Part shown: in pieces, positions 21,301-29,434 of the stretch
Position numbering within the stretch: position 1 is the first letter of the stretch
Layout: each line of letters opens with the position of its first letter
DNA from: a virus
Virus record (IMG/VR): IMGVR_UViG_3300037041_001844
Coordinates: 1 to 31,024 of that record
Direction: 5' to 3' (one strand)
DNA: 31,024 bases
Translations under genes and position numbers: made by a program
Notes under the pieces: generated by a model
Databases searched by the model: none
Told to the model about the DNA's origin: nothing
Seen by the model: only the letters and a program-made list of their open reading frames with translations

Positions 21301-21535
21301 CGACAAGGTGCTGTTTAGCTTGGCCGTGTGCATATCATTAATAGTTATGATCGTGTCAAAGTCAGCGCTGGGAGTTCTTGGGCTTGTTGCAATCATCGTG
21401 ATAAAGATGAGTCTTAAAGACGTACTAACGCATATAGAGGATGCCAAGGAACTATCTGAAGTTGAGCGGGTGACTTCACTTGAAAGAGAGGTTCGACAAC
21501 TTTCAAATGCATTGACGTTCAAGTCGATGAAATAG
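21284..21535 (+). CDS. Two-span membrane protein with C-terminal coiled coil, holin candidate
   Basis: 83 residues from the ATG at 21284, chosen because GGGGGAG precedes it; the frame extends upstream to 21224 without a ribosome binding site. Two adjacent hydrophobic spans (VLFSLAVCISLIVMIVS; ALGVLGLVAIIVIKM) with a short hinge, then a charged coiled-coil tail (DAKELSEVERVTSLEREVRQ). Length, two spans and a charged tail fit class II-like holins, which would let the cytoplasmic amidase reach the wall. It lies beside the terminase rather than the amidase, so the assignment is tentative. Confidence 0.55.
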   Translation: MQRLLDDKVLFSLAVCISLIVMIVSKSALGVLGLVAIIVIKMSLKDVLTHIEDAKELSEVERVTSLEREVRQLSNALTFKSMK

Positions 21536-21580
21536 GTTCCTTTAGGTTCGTTTAGGTTCAATAAACCTTAATTTAGGTTC
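21533..21580. repeat. Phased TAGGTTC repeats upstream of small terminase, candidate packaging site
   Basis: TAGGTTC begins at 21533, 21543, 21553 and 21574: spacings 10, 10 and 21 bases. An inverted, imperfect AGGTT (AAACCTTAA) occupies the gap near 21564. The repeats end 7 bases before the small terminase ATG. Tandem sites spaced by one helical turn are typical of multimeric protein binding; small terminases bind such sites close to their own gene. Confidence 0.6.
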
Positions 21581-21587
21581 AAATAGG

Positions 21588-21884
21588 ATGCCACAACACA
21601 AAGGTTGTAAAAAAGATGGGGGTAGGAAAAAGGGCTCAAAGAATAAGCGCCCCCAAATGGCCCCTCTCAGGATACAGCTTCGCGACGTAGGTTTTAACCT
21701 GGGCGTTGAAATGATTAAATTCTACGAAACTGTCAAGGATGAAAAAATTAAGTTTCAGCTGTTTGAGCTGATGTCAAAATATACCAACGTGACGCCAATA
21801 GTCGAAACTTACGTTGATCCCGGCGAAACAGAGGATGATGAAACCGAGGATGATACTGACTCTCTATTGGCAGCGGTTCAATGA
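21588..21884 (+). CDS. Small terminase subunit-like protein
   Basis: 98 residues. The basic N-terminus CKKDGGRKKGSKNK is the GRPKGSKNK-type DNA-binding start common in small terminases. The middle is helical (VGFNLGVEMIKFYETVKDEKI and FELMSKYTNV) for oligomerisation, and the C-terminus is strongly acidic (PGETEDDETEDDTDS), as in the portion that contacts the large subunit. It is shorter than the usual 140-180 residues. The stop overlaps the large subunit start as ATGA. Gene order and sequence pattern support the call; the phased repeats just upstream are its likely target. Confidence 0.72.
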   Translation: MPQHKGCKKDGGRKKGSKNKRPQMAPLRIQLRDVGFNLGVEMIKFYETVKDEKIKFQLFELMSKYTNVTPIVETYVDPGETEDDETEDDTDSLLAAVQ

Positions 21885-23212
21885 CAAAACGGGAACGGGC
21901 GATAGCAAAGCTTTATGAGCGGGGCATACTTCACTGGAAACTGAGGCCTGAACAAAAGCAGCTGCGCAACATGCTTGAAGCATCGCCGACAGACTTAGCT
22001 TGTTTCAATATTTCGCGTCGTTTTGGAAAATCCACAACATGCTCTTTATATTCAGTGGAACAAGCATACCGCAAAAAGCAAAAGATCTTGTATGCAACGG
22101 CCTTTCTGACCGATTTGGAAAACTTCATAACTCCCATTTTCGAGTGGTGTCTTAATGAGTGCCCCGATCATCTGAGGCCGATATGGAAAGCGAGTAAAAA
22201 GGAATACCACTTCAAGAACGGTTCAATCATCAAACTCATTGGGCTTGATAAAAACTCAAACAGTTTACGCGGTAACAATATCGATATTCTGATAGTTGAC
22301 GAGGCCGCTTTTGTCAAAAACCTAGCCTACCTTTACCGCTCTGTTATCATTCCGGCCACAATGAAACGCAAGTTTAAACTCATATTCCCATCGACGCCCC
22401 CGGAGTCGCCGGAACACTTTTGGAGCGCGGAGTTAATCCATAAAGCCAAAGCCAAAGGCACCTATATTGAGCTCACGATTGACGATATCAGCGATCTACC
22501 ACCGGAAGAAAAGAAACGCTTGCTTGATGAGGTAGGCGGGCCAAATTCAGTTACGGCTTTGAGGGAATTTTATTGCAAGTGCATTGCCGACGTCACCCGC
22601 ACCATTGCCGCTGAGTTCAGCCGGGCAAAGTTTGTTCGGGAGTTTGTTCCAGACCATGTGAAATGGATGATTTTCGGTGATACTGGGGGGGTTCAAGATA
22701 AGACGGTATTCCTTGAGGTAGGGTATGACCATGTTTCGGGCCTGGTAGTGTTCCGGGATGAACTTGAGTTTGAAAACTCAACTCCAAGCTCTAAAATCAT
22801 CGCCGCTTTCAAAGCTAAGTGGCCCGGTCATATGACTCTCATCATGGACGCCCCAGGGCAGTTATTAATAGATTACTCAAGTTTAGGGCTACCCGCCGCC
22901 CTACCTCAAAAGGATGATTTTGGAGCGGGCTTGTTGCTGCTTAACAACTCTTTTTACAACAACACGACAGTCATTAACCCAAATTGTGCATTACTCATAA
23001 GGACGCTGGAAGGGGGCTTGCTGAACAAGCAAAGAAGCGATTACGAACGTAGTGAAGCGCTCGGTCATTGTGACGCCGTGGCCGCTGCAATTTACGCGCT
23101 GCGTTGCGTTGATCGCTCAACAGATTTACGGCCAAAGCCGAAACGTGAACAGATATTTTTCATTGAACGGGAACCCGAACATATTCAGCAAATAAAAGGG
23201 CTATCATTTTAA
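21881..23212 (+). CDS. Large terminase subunit (packaging ATPase/nuclease)
   Basis: 443 residues, ATGA-coupled to the small subunit. ATPase domain: Walker A variant SRRFGKST (45-52), motif SNSLRGNNIDILIVDEAAF with Walker B Asp140-Glu141, then the coupling motif FPSTPPES (169-176). Nuclease domain (RNase H fold): Asp267 in MIFGDTGG, Asp323 in LIMDAPG, and Asp398 in GHCDAVAAAIYAL. It drives DNA into the prohead through the portal and cuts the concatemer. Length is normal for this group. The portal gene begins 12 bases after its stop. Confidence 0.92.
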   Translation: MTKRERAIAKLYERGILHWKLRPEQKQLRNMLEASPTDLACFNISRRFGKSTTCSLYSVEQAYRKKQKILYATAFLTDLENFITPIFEWCLNECPDHLRPIWKASKKEYHFKNGSIIKLIGLDKNSNSLRGNNIDILIVDEAAFVKNLAYLYRSVIIPATMKRKFKLIFPSTPPESPEHFWSAELIHKAKAKGTYIELTIDDISDLPPEEKKRLLDEVGGPNSVTALREFYCKCIADVTRTIAAEFSRAKFVREFVPDHVKWMIFGDTGGVQDKTVFLEVGYDHVSGLVVFRDELEFENSTPSSKIIAAFKAKWPGHMTLIMDAPGQLLIDYSSLGLPAALPQKDDFGAGLLLLNNSFYNNTTVINPNCALLIRTLEGGLLNKQRSDYERSEALGHCDAVAAAIYALRCVDRSTDLRPKPKREQIFFIEREPEHIQQIKGLSF

Positions 23213-23224
23213 AAAGGAAAGAAC

Positions 23225-25168
23225 ATGGAAACTCAGTACTGGGCAACAAAACCGATTGAAGAAATTGCAAAGCAGATCGAAGCGAAGTTTGACAACTATC
23301 GTAAATGGCTGACTGATAGCGGTTACGCCGAACGGATCAAAAGCACCTACAATATGTTCTATGGCATAAATCAAGATGGTACGCTTCATATCGAGAAAAA
23401 CGATAAGAACATATCTAAAATCAATGTAAATCACTACAAATCACTTGTTCGCCGGCTCCATATCCTGGTTACAGAAAACAAACTTGCGTTTTCAGCGCGT
23501 AGCAAAAACTCTGATACCAAATCATCAATCGAGACTGATTTAGCCCGTGGGATAGTGGAATACTACAATGATGAGAAGGGAATGAACGCAACATTAAGTG
23601 AGTCGGTTCTTGGAGCTCTTTTAATGTTTGAATACTATGTTTATTGCCCTTGGGATTATAACGAAGGATTTGAACTTAGTGTTGACGGCGGGCAAGTGGT
23701 TAAGAGCGGCGATCAAAAGTTTATCACGCGATCACCTTTCGATGTAGCGAAGAACACAGTTTCGATCGACAATCCTTGGTACATTATCAGGGAAAAGGTG
23801 AACAAGTATAACCTTGCTGCGCAATATCCTGAGTTTGCATCTGAGATTATTGCGGAAAGTATGCCAAGCGATACTGAGGGGCTTTTGGGCGATGAAAAAG
23901 ACATATTTTCGGATGATGAGGCCGATTATGTCCATAAGTTCACCCTTATTCATTCTCGCTCGACTTCGATGCCAACGGGCCGACAAACTGAAGTTTGCGC
24001 TGGGCAAGTCTTGTCTGATAGTGGGATCAAATACGACAAGGTTCCAGTGTTTCGCATAAGCGCGGGCGACATCTTACAGACAGTTTTCAAAGATTCACCC
24101 GCCGCTGAACTTGTACCGATTCAAGAGGCCCTTAACTTGCTCATGAGCGGCACGGTCACCAACAATTTGAACAACGCTACTCAGCTGATATGGTCAGCGG
24201 ATCCCAATTTGACAACCAAGAAACTATCCGACGGACAAACGCTTGTTACAAGTTCCACGCCCCCCACGGCCCTTAATTTGACTGGAAGCGCGGCTGAAAA
24301 CTTCAAGATGATTGACATGCTCAAAGCCGATGAACAGCTACTTTCAGGCGTTAACGACGTTGCGAGGGGTAACCCGTCAAGTAACCTTAAATCAGGTACA
24401 TCTTTGGCCGTGGTTCTTGCCCAAGCTATTCAGTATGTCAGCGAGCTCCAAAAGAGTTACGCCGATCTTGCAAGTGACATCTCATCTTGTTTGGTGGACA
24501 ACATCAAACTGTTTCAGACCGAGGAAATGACCGCATACATTGTTGGTTCTTCCAAAAAGAGCACTATCAAAACATTCAAGGCAGCTGATTTAATGGATGT
24601 TCAGCGCGTGACTTGTAGCCTGGGAAATCCTCTCATGCAATCACTCGCAGGCCGACAGGAAATGATGCAAAATTGGATGCAATATGGTGTGCTAAAAGAT
24701 CCCAAGCAAATCCTCTCATTTATATCGACAGGGAACCTTGATGCGCAAATTGAAAGCGACTTTAGCGACGCCCTTTTGATCGCTGATGAGAATGAGATGC
24801 TTCGCAAGGGTGAGATGCCAATTGTTCTGATAACTGATATCCATGAGGAACATATGGTTAAGCATAACAAGCTACTTTCTGACAAATCAGTAAGGGAAAA
24901 CCCGGTTCTGAGCGCAGGCGTTATGGAGCATATGCAATCGCATATCGATATCAGCCGAACCGTGCCGCCCGATCTTGCTGCAGCAATTAGGGGCCAGCCG
25001 ATCCCGCCCCCAGCACCGCCCCCGCCCCCAGGTGCCGAAGTAAACCCAACAATAGACGGTGCAAGGATGCCTGATGTACCTCAAGGAACCCCAGAGCCCA
25101 TGGCAGCTGGGTATGAGCAACAACTTGATGCGATGCCACAAGAACAAGGAACACAAGAACAATTTTAG
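23225..25168 (+). CDS. Portal protein
   Basis: 647 residues, with AAGGA before the ATG. Features of podovirus portals: start with KFDNYRKWLTDSGYAERIKS and MFYGINQDG, a wing region (KINVNHYKSLVRRLHILVTE), RSPFDVAKNTVSIDNPWYI, and the helix-rich clip/stem area (SPAAELVPIQEALNLLMSG; MLKADEQLLSGVNDVARGNP; SGTSLAVVLAQAIQYVSEL). The C-terminal ~60 residues are Pro/Gln-rich. Twelve copies would form the DNA channel that docks terminase and the tail. Order terminase-portal-(small gene)-scaffold-capsid is standard. Confidence 0.88.
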   Translation: METQYWATKPIEEIAKQIEAKFDNYRKWLTDSGYAERIKSTYNMFYGINQDGTLHIEKNDKNISKINVNHYKSLVRRLHILVTENKLAFSARSKNSDTKSSIETDLARGIVEYYNDEKGMNATLSESVLGALLMFEYYVYCPWDYNEGFELSVDGGQVVKSGDQKFITRSPFDVAKNTVSIDNPWYIIREKVNKYNLAAQYPEFASEIIAESMPSDTEGLLGDEKDIFSDDEADYVHKFTLIHSRSTSMPTGRQTEVCAGQVLSDSGIKYDKVPVFRISAGDILQTVFKDSPAAELVPIQEALNLLMSGTVTNNLNNATQLIWSADPNLTTKKLSDGQTLVTSSTPPTALNLTGSAAENFKMIDMLKADEQLLSGVNDVARGNPSSNLKSGTSLAVVLAQAIQYVSELQKSYADLASDISSCLVDNIKLFQTEEMTAYIVGSSKKSTIKTFKAADLMDVQRVTCSLGNPLMQSLAGRQEMMQNWMQYGVLKDPKQILSFISTGNLDAQIESDFSDALLIADENEMLRKGEMPIVLITDIHEEHMVKHNKLLSDKSVRENPVLSAGVMEHMQSHIDISRTVPPDLAAAIRGQPIPPPAPPPPPGAEVNPTIDGARMPDVPQGTPEPMAAGYEQQLDAMPQEQGTQEQF

Positions 25169-25179
25169 GGAGTAAAAAA

Positions 25180-25548
25180 ATGGCTTTAGAAACTTTAAAG
25201 GGTATTGAACAAATTGGCGGGTTTAAAATTGTTAGGGTTAAACCACTAGAAATGTCTTGGGATGACTTTGACAAAACAAGAGATGAATTTCCTATAAATA
25301 TTACCGAAAGAATGAATACTATTTCGTTCAAAATACAAAACGGTCCAATCAAAGAGGTAGGCGTCAATGGTTGTCAAGTTGATACCTTGATTGAAGCGGC
25401 AAAGCTTATAATTGAAGGCCTCAATAAAAAATTCCCATGCATTGAAAACGCAATGATTATTCATAGGCTTGGTGAGGCTTTGGATTGGTCTGAAGAAAGA
25501 AAGCGAAATAGAGAAAAAAGGCAAGTGGAAGGTCTGAACAAACTTTAA
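25180..25548 (+). CDS. Acb2/Tad1-like protein, predicted cyclic-nucleotide sponge
   Basis: 122 residues, with AGGGAG before the ATG. The segment TISFKIQNGPIKEVGVNGCQ (residues 48-66) leads into a helix, then FPCIENAMIIHRLGEALDWS and ERKRNREKRQVEGLNKL. This N-G-x-x-x-D ... FPC-x-EN ... LEEAL-W ... R-x-R-x-VEG order matches what I recall of the Acb2/Tad1 helical-hairpin family, phage proteins that bind cyclic oligonucleotides or gcADPR made by CBASS and Thoeris defences. The N-terminal ~45 residues are a separate short domain also seen in structural-region phage proteins of this kind. It is A/T-richer than its neighbours and sits between portal and scaffold. Family call without a search; ligand unknown. 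Confidence 0.6.
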   Translation: MALETLKGIEQIGGFKIVRVKPLEMSWDDFDKTRDEFPINITERMNTISFKIQNGPIKEVGVNGCQVDTLIEAAKLIIEGLNKKFPCIENAMIIHRLGEALDWSEERKRNREKRQVEGLNKL

Positions 25549-25569
25549 TGATTAAGTTGGGAATAAAAT

Positions 25570-26514
25570 ATGAGTGATGAAATGGTTTCAATGGATGCGG
25601 GCAGTGCGCCCGCTGAAACAAGCGAAACACAAGAAACAACCGATACTGAAGAAACGACAGAGGGCGAGGGCAAAAAGCCCAAAGCCCCAGCGGTTCCCAA
25701 GCCCAAAGCGCCCCAGGTTCGCAAGTATAAAATCGGTGAAGAAGAAGTTTCCCTGACCGATGATGATATCAAGCGCGACTATTCTAAATGGAAGGCAAGC
25801 GACAAGGCATTTCGGGAAGCTGCGCAGGCCCGAAAAGCAACCGAGGATTTTATGAAAGCGCTTCAAGAGGATCCCGAAAAGATTCTCAGTGACAAGCGCA
25901 TTCCTTTGGACAAAAGGAAACTTGCCGAAAAGTGGTTGCTCGAGTCGATTGATTCCGAGCTCAATCCAACGGATCCGAGAGATGCCAAGCTGACTGATAT
26001 TGAAAAGAAACTGAAGGAATACGAGGATAGGGACAAAAAAGCGGCTGAAGAAAAGCAAAGCCAGGAATATGAGCAGGCGAAAGAACAGCGCAAGCAGGCA
26101 ATCAGCCAAACCTTGCTCAAGGCTATGCAATCGACTCACCTTTCAGCCGATCCAGAAACGTCGGCTAGTGTGCTTAGGGAAATGGCGCTTTACATGCGGG
26201 CCTGCAAAGAGAGGGGAGAGGATGTAACCCCTGACCAGCTTGTTGAGCATATCCATAACCAGCGTTTCACCCAGTTTTATGCCTTGGCCCATCAGTTTAA
26301 TGGTGATGAGCTCATAGAGTTCCTTGGTGATGAGATTGTCAACCGGATCCGAAAGACCGATATTGAGCGTATTCGCAAAGCAAGGGGAGGTGGAGCTCCT
26401 GACAAATCTTACAGAGATGAAAACCGCGCCAACAACCAGCCCAGTCAGACACGCAAAACCATGGATCCATGGCAAGCCCGGGAACATGCCAACAAAGTGT
26501 TGTTCGGCAAATAA
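25570..26514 (+). CDS. Capsid scaffolding protein
   Basis: 314 residues. Acidic, low-complexity N-terminus (TQETTDTEETTEGEG), a Lys/Pro stretch (KKPKAPAVPKPKAP), a small beta segment (YKIGEEEVSLTDDDIKRDYS), then long charged helices (EKKLKEYEDRDKKAAEEKQS), and a basic C-terminus suited to binding capsid protein. No membrane or enzyme motif. The place between portal and major capsid protein, together with the high charge and coiled-coil content, is the usual hallmark of scaffolds, which are removed from the prohead on maturation. Confidence 0.8.
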   Translation: MSDEMVSMDAGSAPAETSETQETTDTEETTEGEGKKPKAPAVPKPKAPQVRKYKIGEEEVSLTDDDIKRDYSKWKASDKAFREAAQARKATEDFMKALQEDPEKILSDKRIPLDKRKLAEKWLLESIDSELNPTDPRDAKLTDIEKKLKEYEDRDKKAAEEKQSQEYEQAKEQRKQAISQTLLKAMQSTHLSADPETSASVLREMALYMRACKERGEDVTPDQLVEHIHNQRFTQFYALAHQFNGDELIEFLGDEIVNRIRKTDIERIRKARGGGAPDKSYRDENRANNQPSQTRKTMDPWQAREHANKVLFGK

Positions 26515-26543
26515 AAATCACCAAAAAAATGCATTACAAATAT

Positions 26544-26611
26544 GAGCGCCTACCCTTTTTAGGATGCCGCTCTCTATTTGTGACTGCCTACCCTTTTATG
26601 GATGCCAGTTA
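26544..26611 (+). promoter_or_regulatory. Tandem RNA-like hairpins with conserved core upstream of the capsid gene
   Basis: Two copies of a 19-base core (CCTACCCTTTTTAGGATGC at 26549-26567 and CCTACCCTTTTATGGATGC at 26587-26605) match at 17 of 19 positions. Each is closed by a different stem: GAGCG/CGCTC for the first, TGACTG/CAGTTA (one G-T pair) for the second. Different but complementary stems around the same core point to a structured RNA or a protein-binding hairpin pair in the leader of the major capsid gene. Confidence 0.6.
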
Positions 26612-26623
26612 ACAATCAATGTT

Positions 26624-26652
26624 TTGGTTAAAATTATTTTATCACTTTAAAT
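26624..26652 (+). promoter_or_regulatory. Possible promoter before the capsid gene
   Basis: TTGGTT, a 17-base spacer, then TTAAAT, in an AT-rich stretch. It lies after the tandem hairpins, so if it is used the hairpins would not be in that transcript; they would be in readthrough mRNA from the scaffold gene. Confidence 0.3.
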
Positions 26653-26673
26653 CATTTTATAAGGGTTTTAAAC

Positions 26674-27900
26674 ATGTCTACAAATACACCTACTACACTT
26701 GCATCCAGGCTTAAGGAAATTTATCCTGAAGGCCCCACAGTTCTTGTACCTGCAGCAAACGAACTTGTTGGCAAGCGCCTCAAGTTTAAAAAGGATTTGC
26801 AGCATGGTGAAAAAGTGCGCTTTGATGTTCAGCTTTCCGGCGAACAAGGCTTTTCTATGGGAACCGGCGAAATTACCTTGAACGGCTCGGTTGCTCAAAT
26901 CAGTGAAAAAGCTGAAGTGACCGGCTTTTCGATTGTTCTTCAGTCGAACGTATCTTACGACGCAATAAGCCGCGCTAAGACCAGCAAGCAAGCATTTGCT
27001 GCTTTCAACAACTCCAAGTTTATCCCAGCTGCAGAGAGTTTCAGAACCCGTCAAGAAATCCTTGCAATGCATGGACGCCAAGGGATCGGAACTCTGTCAG
27101 GCAACGCGTCGGGCCAAGTGCTGACAATCAGCGCAGCAACATGGTGTTCAGCTATGCTACTGACAATGAAAGGCGCTACAATCGAAGCATGGACCGCTGT
27201 AGCAGGTTCCGGCTCTCAGCATGACAGCGACTTGACCGTTGGCGCTCTTTCAATCGCAAACAGAACAATCACAGTGGTTGGAACTTGTTCGGCCCTAGTA
27301 ACAGGTGACATCCTTTTCTTGAAGCATCAAAGATCGGTTGGACCTATCGGCCTCATGGACATTGCAAAGAATGCTGGCACTCTTTACAACATCAGCGCAG
27401 TGACATATGAACTCTGGAAAGCAAATGCTTATGATGTCGGCACTTCGGCCCTGACTCTGGGCAAAATATCGCTTGCATCTGCTCTGGCAGCTGACAAGGG
27501 ATGCGCGGAAAAACTGACTTGCTTGGTGCCTAACAAGGCGTTCCAAGGAATGGTTAACGATCAAGCGGCCCTGAGAGAATACGGCGCAAACTACAATAGC
27601 GGTAAAGCTGAAAACGGCTTTGAGTCGATTGTGTTCCATGGCAGTACAGGAATCATAGAAATTGTCCCCTATATGTTTTGTAAAGAGGGTGAATTTGTAA
27701 TGTTTCCAGAGCGTTACACCTACCTGATTGGTTCGGAAGAAATGACAAACCAAATCGGCCAAAGCGGTGACATCTATTTCGATCTTGAGAGCACCTCAAG
27801 CAAGCAGCTGCGCTACTTTTCTGATTGGACCGTTTTCTGTGAGAAACCCGGTTACATTGTCTACGGAACCCGTTCCGATGGGCTGGCTTTGCATACTTAA
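26674..27900 (+). CDS. Major capsid protein, HK97-fold type
   Basis: 408 residues, with AAGGG before the ATG. Typical head-protein features: N-terminal segment with ASRLKEIYPEGPTVLVPAAN, strand pair GEKVRFDVQLSGEQGFSMGTGEI, helix region SRAKTSKQAFAAFNNSKF and MDIAKNAGTLYNISAV, and the C-terminal segment KEGEFVMFPERYTYLIGSE. There is an inserted beta domain around residues 140-215 (ASGQVLTISAATWCSAML ... GDILFLKHQ). It lies directly after the scaffold gene and has a strong terminator behind it, as expected for a highly expressed head gene. Residue-level homology to a named phage capsid was not checked. Confidence 0.82.
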   Translation: MSTNTPTTLASRLKEIYPEGPTVLVPAANELVGKRLKFKKDLQHGEKVRFDVQLSGEQGFSMGTGEITLNGSVAQISEKAEVTGFSIVLQSNVSYDAISRAKTSKQAFAAFNNSKFIPAAESFRTRQEILAMHGRQGIGTLSGNASGQVLTISAATWCSAMLLTMKGATIEAWTAVAGSGSQHDSDLTVGALSIANRTITVVGTCSALVTGDILFLKHQRSVGPIGLMDIAKNAGTLYNISAVTYELWKANAYDVGTSALTLGKISLASALAADKGCAEKLTCLVPNKAFQGMVNDQAALREYGANYNSGKAENGFESIVFHGSTGIIEIVPYMFCKEGEFVMFPERYTYLIGSEEMTNQIGQSGDIYFDLESTSSKQLRYFSDWTVFCEKPGYIVYGTRSDGLALHT

Positions 27901-27917
27901 TTCTACTCCAAAAATCT

Positions 27918-27951
27918 GGCGTGCCATTTAAATCAAATGGCATGCCTTTTT
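27918..27951 (+). terminator. Strong terminator after the major capsid gene
   Basis: GGCGTGCCATTT (27918-27929) pairs with AAATGGCATGCC (27935-27946) with one G-T pair, a five-base loop, then TTTTT. Confidence 0.88.
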
Positions 27952-27969
27952 ATTAAAAAAGGGAAAATC

Positions 27970-28497
27970 ATGCCAACTTTAAATATTCAGGTGAAAGTCA
28001 ATAAGGCCGATGCCAATGACTACACGACAACAACACGCCAAAAGTCGATGAAAAACATATCAAACCTCATGATGGGGATTGCTTCGGGGATGGTCACATC
28101 ATCGGTTGATGTTAACGTTGCTGCAGCTGATCCCGTGGCCGCAAAGGTTACGGCAACGCTGACAAGCTGCGCAACCGACACAATTACAATTCTTGGTATC
28201 ACGCTGACAGGTACCGCTACGCCAACGACTTCGCTGCACTTTGAAACGGACGGTGACGACACAGCCGACGCGGCGGCACTAGCTGCAGCTATCAACGCTC
28301 ATGCCACGCTTAAAAACTTGGTTTATGCGACTTCAGCGGCGGCGGTGGTTACAATCACTTCCCTTGTTAAAGGCGTGATAGGAAACTATCTACAAGCTGT
28401 AACTGAGACAGGTACAACCATCGTGGTTGCAAACAGTGGAGTTTGGGCAGGCGGCGCGGGCGGCGTAACGGCTACACCAACAACTTTCGCAAGCTAA
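27970..28497 (+). CDS. Beta-rich virion protein, possible head decoration
   Basis: 175 residues from the ATG at 27970, preceded by AAAAAAGGGAAA. An in-frame ATG at 27937 lies in the terminator stem and is rejected. The protein is rich in Thr, Ala and Val: DTITILGITLTGTA, then FETDGDD, then TADAAALAAAINAHATL and AVVTITSLVKGVIGNYLQAV. This strand-AAINAHA-strand pattern recurs as small beta domains in phage virion proteins. A similar style is seen in the next gene. Tail adaptor or capsid decoration cannot be told apart by eye. Confidence 0.6.
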   Translation: MPTLNIQVKVNKADANDYTTTTRQKSMKNISNLMMGIASGMVTSSVDVNVAAADPVAAKVTATLTSCATDTITILGITLTGTATPTTSLHFETDGDDTADAAALAAAINAHATLKNLVYATSAAAVVTITSLVKGVIGNYLQAVTETGTTIVVANSGVWAGGAGGVTATPTTFAS

Positions 28498-28509
28498 AAG
28501 GAAACGACT

Positions 28510-29412
28510 ATGCCTTCACATTCTACGGGTGCGCCCGCCGTGTTAAACGCGGTGATTGCTACCACCCAAAGCCATGTTTTAGATTTAAACGGAATAACAG
28601 GGGTTTCGGTTCACGTTGTGACAAGTGACGTTAACCCCGCCGCTGTAACGTTTGACTCACTAACCAAAGCATCAAAGGTGATTCAGGATATCACCTACAC
28701 CGCCAAAACGGGCGGCACGGCTGGAAACAGCATAACTGTCACTTACACAACGGGCGGCACGGCTGGCTCTGAAGTTGTAACGGTGGTTGCAAACGCTATT
28801 TCGGTACAAATCGAATCGGGTGTATCAACTGCGACTCAGGTTAACACAGCGGTTGGTTTATCAGCTCCCGCGATGCTGTTAATTGATAAAGCGGTTACCG
28901 GAACGGGTAGCACGGCCCAGGTAGCAGCTGTAGCGGCGGCACTTGCGGGCGGGCTTGCTTCCAACATTGACCTAAGCAGTGATGCCATAACGATCGCTTC
29001 CCATGGCTATATCACGGGTACAAAAGCAGCGCTTACAACGGCGGGAACTTTGCCCACTGGGGTAACAGCAACCAACTATTGGATCATCAAAATTGATGAT
29101 AACACCGTCAAACTTGCTTCAAGTTTAGCCAACGCGGTTGCCGGAACTAAGGTAAATATCACGGTTGATGGTAGCGGGACGCACACCCTTACCCCTGCAG
29201 CGGCGGGAAGTAACACTTTCAAGCTACAAAAGTCCAACGTCAATGACACGACTTCTTGGATTGACATAACCGACATGTCGGTGACCATTGCGACGTCGGC
29301 AACAAATACCATGTTTGAGGTTGCGCTGCCAAAGTATCGCTACATGAGACTGATTTACACGGCTTCGGCTGGTCAAATAAATCTCGCTACTACGCTAACA
29401 GTCACGCAGTAA
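28510..29412 (+). CDS. Beta-rich virion protein with tandem structural modules
   Basis: 300 residues, with AAGGAAA before the ATG. Thr/Ala/Val-rich throughout. A central domain reads ITYTAKTGGTAGNSITVTY, TGGTAGSEVVTVVANAIS, then VNTAVGLSAPAMLLIDKAVT and AALAGG, a module I recognise as recurrent in phage virion proteins. It is followed by DAITIASHGYITGTKAAL and TGVTATNYWIIKIDDNTVKLA, another recurrent short module in tail and fibre proteins. TGGTAG is encoded by two near-identical DNA segments about 42 bases apart. The C-terminal ~80 residues resemble a carbohydrate-binding-like beta fold (LPKYRYMRLIYTAS). No enzyme motif; role as decoration or tail component is inferred. Confidence 0.6.
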   Translation: MPSHSTGAPAVLNAVIATTQSHVLDLNGITGVSVHVVTSDVNPAAVTFDSLTKASKVIQDITYTAKTGGTAGNSITVTYTTGGTAGSEVVTVVANAISVQIESGVSTATQVNTAVGLSAPAMLLIDKAVTGTGSTAQVAAVAAALAGGLASNIDLSSDAITIASHGYITGTKAALTTAGTLPTGVTATNYWIIKIDDNTVKLASSLANAVAGTKVNITVDGSGTHTLTPAAAGSNTFKLQKSNVNDTTSWIDITDMSVTIATSATNTMFEVALPKYRYMRLIYTASAGQINLATTLTVTQ

Positions 29413-29434
29413 ATTAAACCAAGGGGGGTTATTT

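Noticed and set aside
25588-26139. Long 183-codon minus-strand frame rich in Phe and Leu
   Set aside because: Antisense to the Lys/Glu-rich scaffold gene; Phe/Leu richness is what that complement gives.
27937-27969. Upstream start for the 27970 gene
   Set aside because: That ATG is inside the terminator stem of the capsid gene.
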